The notes below the pieces were generated by a model, which saw only the letters and a program-made list of their open reading frames with translations, was not told the origin of the DNA and did not search any database. DNA of 64,000 nucleotides from Tragulus kanchil (taxonomy: Eukaryota; Chordata; Mammalia; Artiodactyla; Tragulidae): contig JAIOJX010000004.1 of NCBI GenBank assembly GCA_022376925.1, positions 123,777,123 to 123,841,122 of the forward strand. Reading direction: 5' to 3'. Of the stretch, positions 61,663-64,000 are shown piece by piece (the first letter of the stretch is position 1; each line of letters opens with the position of its first letter). The position numbers were made by a program, and so were the translations under genes.

Positions 61663-61970
61663 AAAAGGTCATAAAAAGGGCTTCCCTGGTGGTCCAGTGG
61701 GTGAAGAGTCCACCTTGCAGTGCAAGGGGCACTGGTTCGATCCTTAGCCTGGGAAGATCTCACGTGCTGCGGAGTGGCTGGACCAGTGTGTCCAATTACC
61801 AGACAGTGCTCTGGAGCACATGCGCCCAGAGCCAGAGCTCTGCAATGAAAAAGACCACTGCAATGGGAGACCCACACACATGCCAAAGAATAAAGATGGA
61901 TGGAAATAAATATAAAAATAAAAAGGGCATGATAGGGGAAAAAACATTAAAAAGAAAAAAGGTCATAAAA
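61663..61970 (+). mobile_element. CHR-type SINE with target-site duplication, shortened 3' body
   Basis: Head ggcttccctggtggtccagt, B-box-like ggttcgatcct, body with acatgcgcccagagcc. The C-rich section present in the other copies is missing and an A/T-rich tail with gggcatgatagggg follows. Target-site duplication aaaaggtcataaaa at 61663-61676 and 61957-61970. Confidence 0.88.
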
Positions 61971-61977
61971 TGTAACA

Positions 61978-62191
61978 CTGGACGTTGAAAAAGTGAAAGT
62001 TTTTGTGACCCATGGACCATAGTCCACCAGGCTCCTCTGTCCATGGAATTCTCCAGGCAAGAATATTAGAGTGGGTTGGTATTCACTTCTCCAGAGGTTC
62101 TTCCCAGCCCAGGGACTGAACCCAGTCTCCTGCACTGCAACCAGATTCTTTCCCTTCTGAGTCACCTGGGAAGCCCTGGATGTTGAAAAGT
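61978..62191 (-). mobile_element. Bov-tA SINE with target-site duplication
   Basis: Body about 61994-62176, minus strand: gtgacccatggaccatagtc, ccaggcaagaatattagagt, and a head end of gagtcacctgggaagccc. Flanks tggacgttgaaaaagt and tggatgttgaaaagt are a target-site duplication with small differences. Confidence 0.85.
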
Positions 62192-62634
62192 CACACGCAG
62201 ACCAAGATCTCTGCTGTGAGGGAGTTTGATTGCATGGTAAGTCTATTTAGCAACTCCGTTTTATGTTTTGGTTTGCCTTCAAATTTAGCCTAATGCTCCA
62301 TGTGACTAGAATAATCTTTCACCAAATAATGCCCAGTAATTTTCTTTATTCTCATTATTTCCTCTTTTGTCACTTGTTCATGCCTTTTGTCTTTATGCTG
62401 CAGGTCTGTTTCTGGGTTCAAGTGAAGATTATGAAATAACAGGATTTCCCCTGTAAAAATCCCCCAGGCAAATCTGAGAAAATATTTAAAAGAACAATGA
62501 GTCATATTCTGAAAATGGGTTACTTATAACTGAGAAAAAATTCATTTAGAAAGGTAATGTGATGGTTGGTTGGCTAGTAGCTAGTGTAATTCACAAAAGC
62601 CTATCTTTTGTATTTCCAAACTACTTTAGTAGTT

Positions 62635-62800
62635 CATTTGATCAATAACTAGTTATTGAACACTTGTGGTGGGTCAGGCACTGTGCTGAGCACTGAGTGC
62701 GCTATACTGAGTAGAAAAAAACTGCCATTGTCCTGAAAGAGTTTACAGTTTACTGGGGAGACAGCAAGCACCGGACAACTAGGGAATAGTAAGATAAAAC
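62635..62800 (-). mobile_element. L2 LINE 3' end
   Basis: Reverse orientation L2 tail: attgaacacttgtggtgggt, caggcactgtgctgagcact, then agagtttacagtttactggg. An ancient mammalian LINE. Confidence 0.75.
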
Positions 62801-63112
62801 TATATTTCAGAGGCAGACTCTAAATCTTCTCTTCATGTATATAGCATGGTTAGTTAAAATGAGTCTTCATTTCCTGGTCCAAGCTCATTGTTTTTTAGAG
62901 AACAAACTTGTGAGACTGTCCACTTCGGCAAGTGACCAAGGATAATGGAGATATTATGAAAAGACAGGGTTATGCCTTCAGGTTTTCACAAGGACTAAGA
63001 TGTCATTTCTATAAAATATTAAGTAGCAAAGGGATGTCCATACCAAGAGAGATTTTTAGGAAGCATTATTGAAGATATAGTTGGTGATAAAACATGGTCA
63101 AAAGACACTGAC
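62801..63112. other. Unannotated DNA
   Basis: No gene or repeat recognised. Confidence 0.4.
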
Positions 63113-63319
63113 TTGAAAAAGTGAAAGTTTTTGTGACCCATGGACCATAGTCCACCAGGCTCCTCTGTCCATGGAATTCTCCAGGCAAGAATATTAGAGT
63201 GGGTTGGTATTCACTTCTCCAGAGGTTCTTCCCAGCCCAGGGACTGAACCCAGTCTCCTGCACTGCAACCAGATTCTTTCCCTTCTGAGTCACCTGGGAA
63301 GCCCTGGATGTTGAAAAGT
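63113..63319 (-). mobile_element. Bov-tA SINE, second copy
   Basis: Copy of the SINE at 61978; the left flank is cut by the duplication junction. Confidence 0.85.
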
Positions 63320-63762
63320 CACACGCAGACCAAGATCTCTGCTGTGGGGGAGTTTGATTGCATGGTAAGTCTATTTAGCAACTCCGTTTTATGTTTTGGT
63401 TTGCCTTCAAATTTAGCCTAATGCTCCATGTGACTAGAATAATCTTTCACCAAATAATGCCCAGTAATTTTCTTTATTCTCATTATTTCCTCTTTTGTCA
63501 CTTGTTCATGCCTTTTGTCTTTATGCTGCAGGTCTGTTTCTGGGTTCAAGTGAAGATTATGAAATAACAGGATTTCCCCTGTAAAAATCCCCCAGGCAAA
63601 TCTGAGAAAATATTTAAAAGAACAATGAGTCATATTCTGAAAATGGGTTACTTATAACTGAGAAAAAATTCATTTAGAAAGGTAATGTGATGGTTGGTTG
63701 GCTAGTAGCTAGTGTAATTCACAAAAGCCTATCTTTTGTATTTCCAAACTACTTTAGTAGTT

Positions 63763-63928
63763 CATTTGATCAATAACTAGTTATTGAACACTTGTGGTGG
63801 GTCAGGCACTGTGCTGAGCACTGAGTGCGCTATACTGAGTAGAAAAAAACTGCCATTGTCCTGAAAGAGTTTACAGTTTACTGGGGAGACAGCAAGCACC
63901 GGACAACTAGGGAATAGTAAGATAAAAC
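63763..63928 (-). mobile_element. L2 LINE 3' end, second copy
   Basis: Copy of the L2 at 62635 within duplication 19. Confidence 0.75.
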
Positions 63929-64000
63929 TATATTTCAGAGGCAGACTCTAAATCTTCTCTTCATGTATATAGCATGGTTAGTTAAAATGAGTCTTCATTT

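Larger units (their letters stand above)
61985..64000 (+). repeat. Tandem duplication 19, unit 1,128 bp (runs off the window)
   Basis: 61985-62872 repeats at 63113-64000, with the junction at 63112/63113 just inside the left target-site duplication of the Bov-tA SINE. The remaining second copy lies past the window end. Confidence 0.9.

Noticed and set aside
1..64000. Regularly spaced repeats as a CRISPR-like or satellite array
   Set aside because: The repeated units are different at each site and each is present only two or three times. No common repeat sequence exists.
1..64000. Segmental duplication or unequal crossing-over as the source of the 1.1 kb copies
   Set aside because: It would need 19 independent events of the same length at unrelated breakpoints within 64 kb, all recent. 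Assembly overlap is far simpler, although only reads can settle it.

Overview
This is vertebrate nuclear, non-coding DNA from a ruminant artiodactyl. I recognise no host exon, RNA gene, CRISPR array or operon. The support for a ruminant is the repeat content: Bov-tA/Bov-A type SINEs, BovB (RTE) LINE 3' fragments, tRNA-Glu-derived SINEs of the CHR type with unusually long 3' bodies, and L1s of artiodactyl type. Older mammalian repeats (MIR, L2, MER5, Tigger1, a MaLR-like LTR) lie underneath. The well-preserved CHR-type SINEs with complete target-site duplications make me suspect a lineage outside the well-studied cattle/sheep group (a mouse-deer would fit), but that is only inference.

The dominant large-scale signal is 19 direct tandem duplications of almost constant unit length (about 1,064 to 1,162 bp). 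Their junctions lie near 616, 3782, 5730, 8262, 10234, 13061, 19840, 23719, 25840, 31692, 36541, 38520, 42960, 46898, 49124, 54028, 56772, 60274 and 63112. They cut across unrelated contents (L1, SINE, Tigger, unique DNA). Several junctions are flanked by short corrupted sequence, and some segments occur three times where two overlaps meet. The simplest reading is unmerged overlaps of about 1.1 kb between neighbouring assembly pieces. Collapsing them leaves about 44 kb of real sequence. Doing so also returns the L1 at 50.2-58.7 kb to about 5.9 kb and the Tigger1 at 29.3-33.0 kb to about 2.2 kb, close to the usual lengths of those elements.

Layout. 0-2.3 kb: an L1 with a twin-priming 5' inversion and target-site duplication. 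2.3-7 kb: unique DNA, microsatellites and a Bov-A fragment in two overlapping duplications. 7-9.4 kb: L1 3' end and Bov-tA SINEs. 9.4-15 kb: mostly unique DNA with one MIR. 15.4-17.2 kb: Bov-tA, MIR, CHR-type SINE. 17.5-22 kb: MaLR-like LTR piece, an imperfect palindrome and a second inverted L1. 22.1-27 kb: BovB, CHR-type SINE, Bov-tA. 27.7-29.2 kb: old L1 with a nested SINE. 29.3-33 kb: Tigger1 carrying two nested retroposons. 33-37 kb: SINE cluster and BovB. 37-50 kb: mostly unique DNA with an old L1 and MER5. 50.2-58.7 kb: nearly full-length decayed L1 with a nested SINE. 58.7-64 kb: unique DNA, SINEs and L2.

Open reading frames longer than 60 codons are all explained by repeats or look like chance frames. 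Nothing here acts as a gene system.
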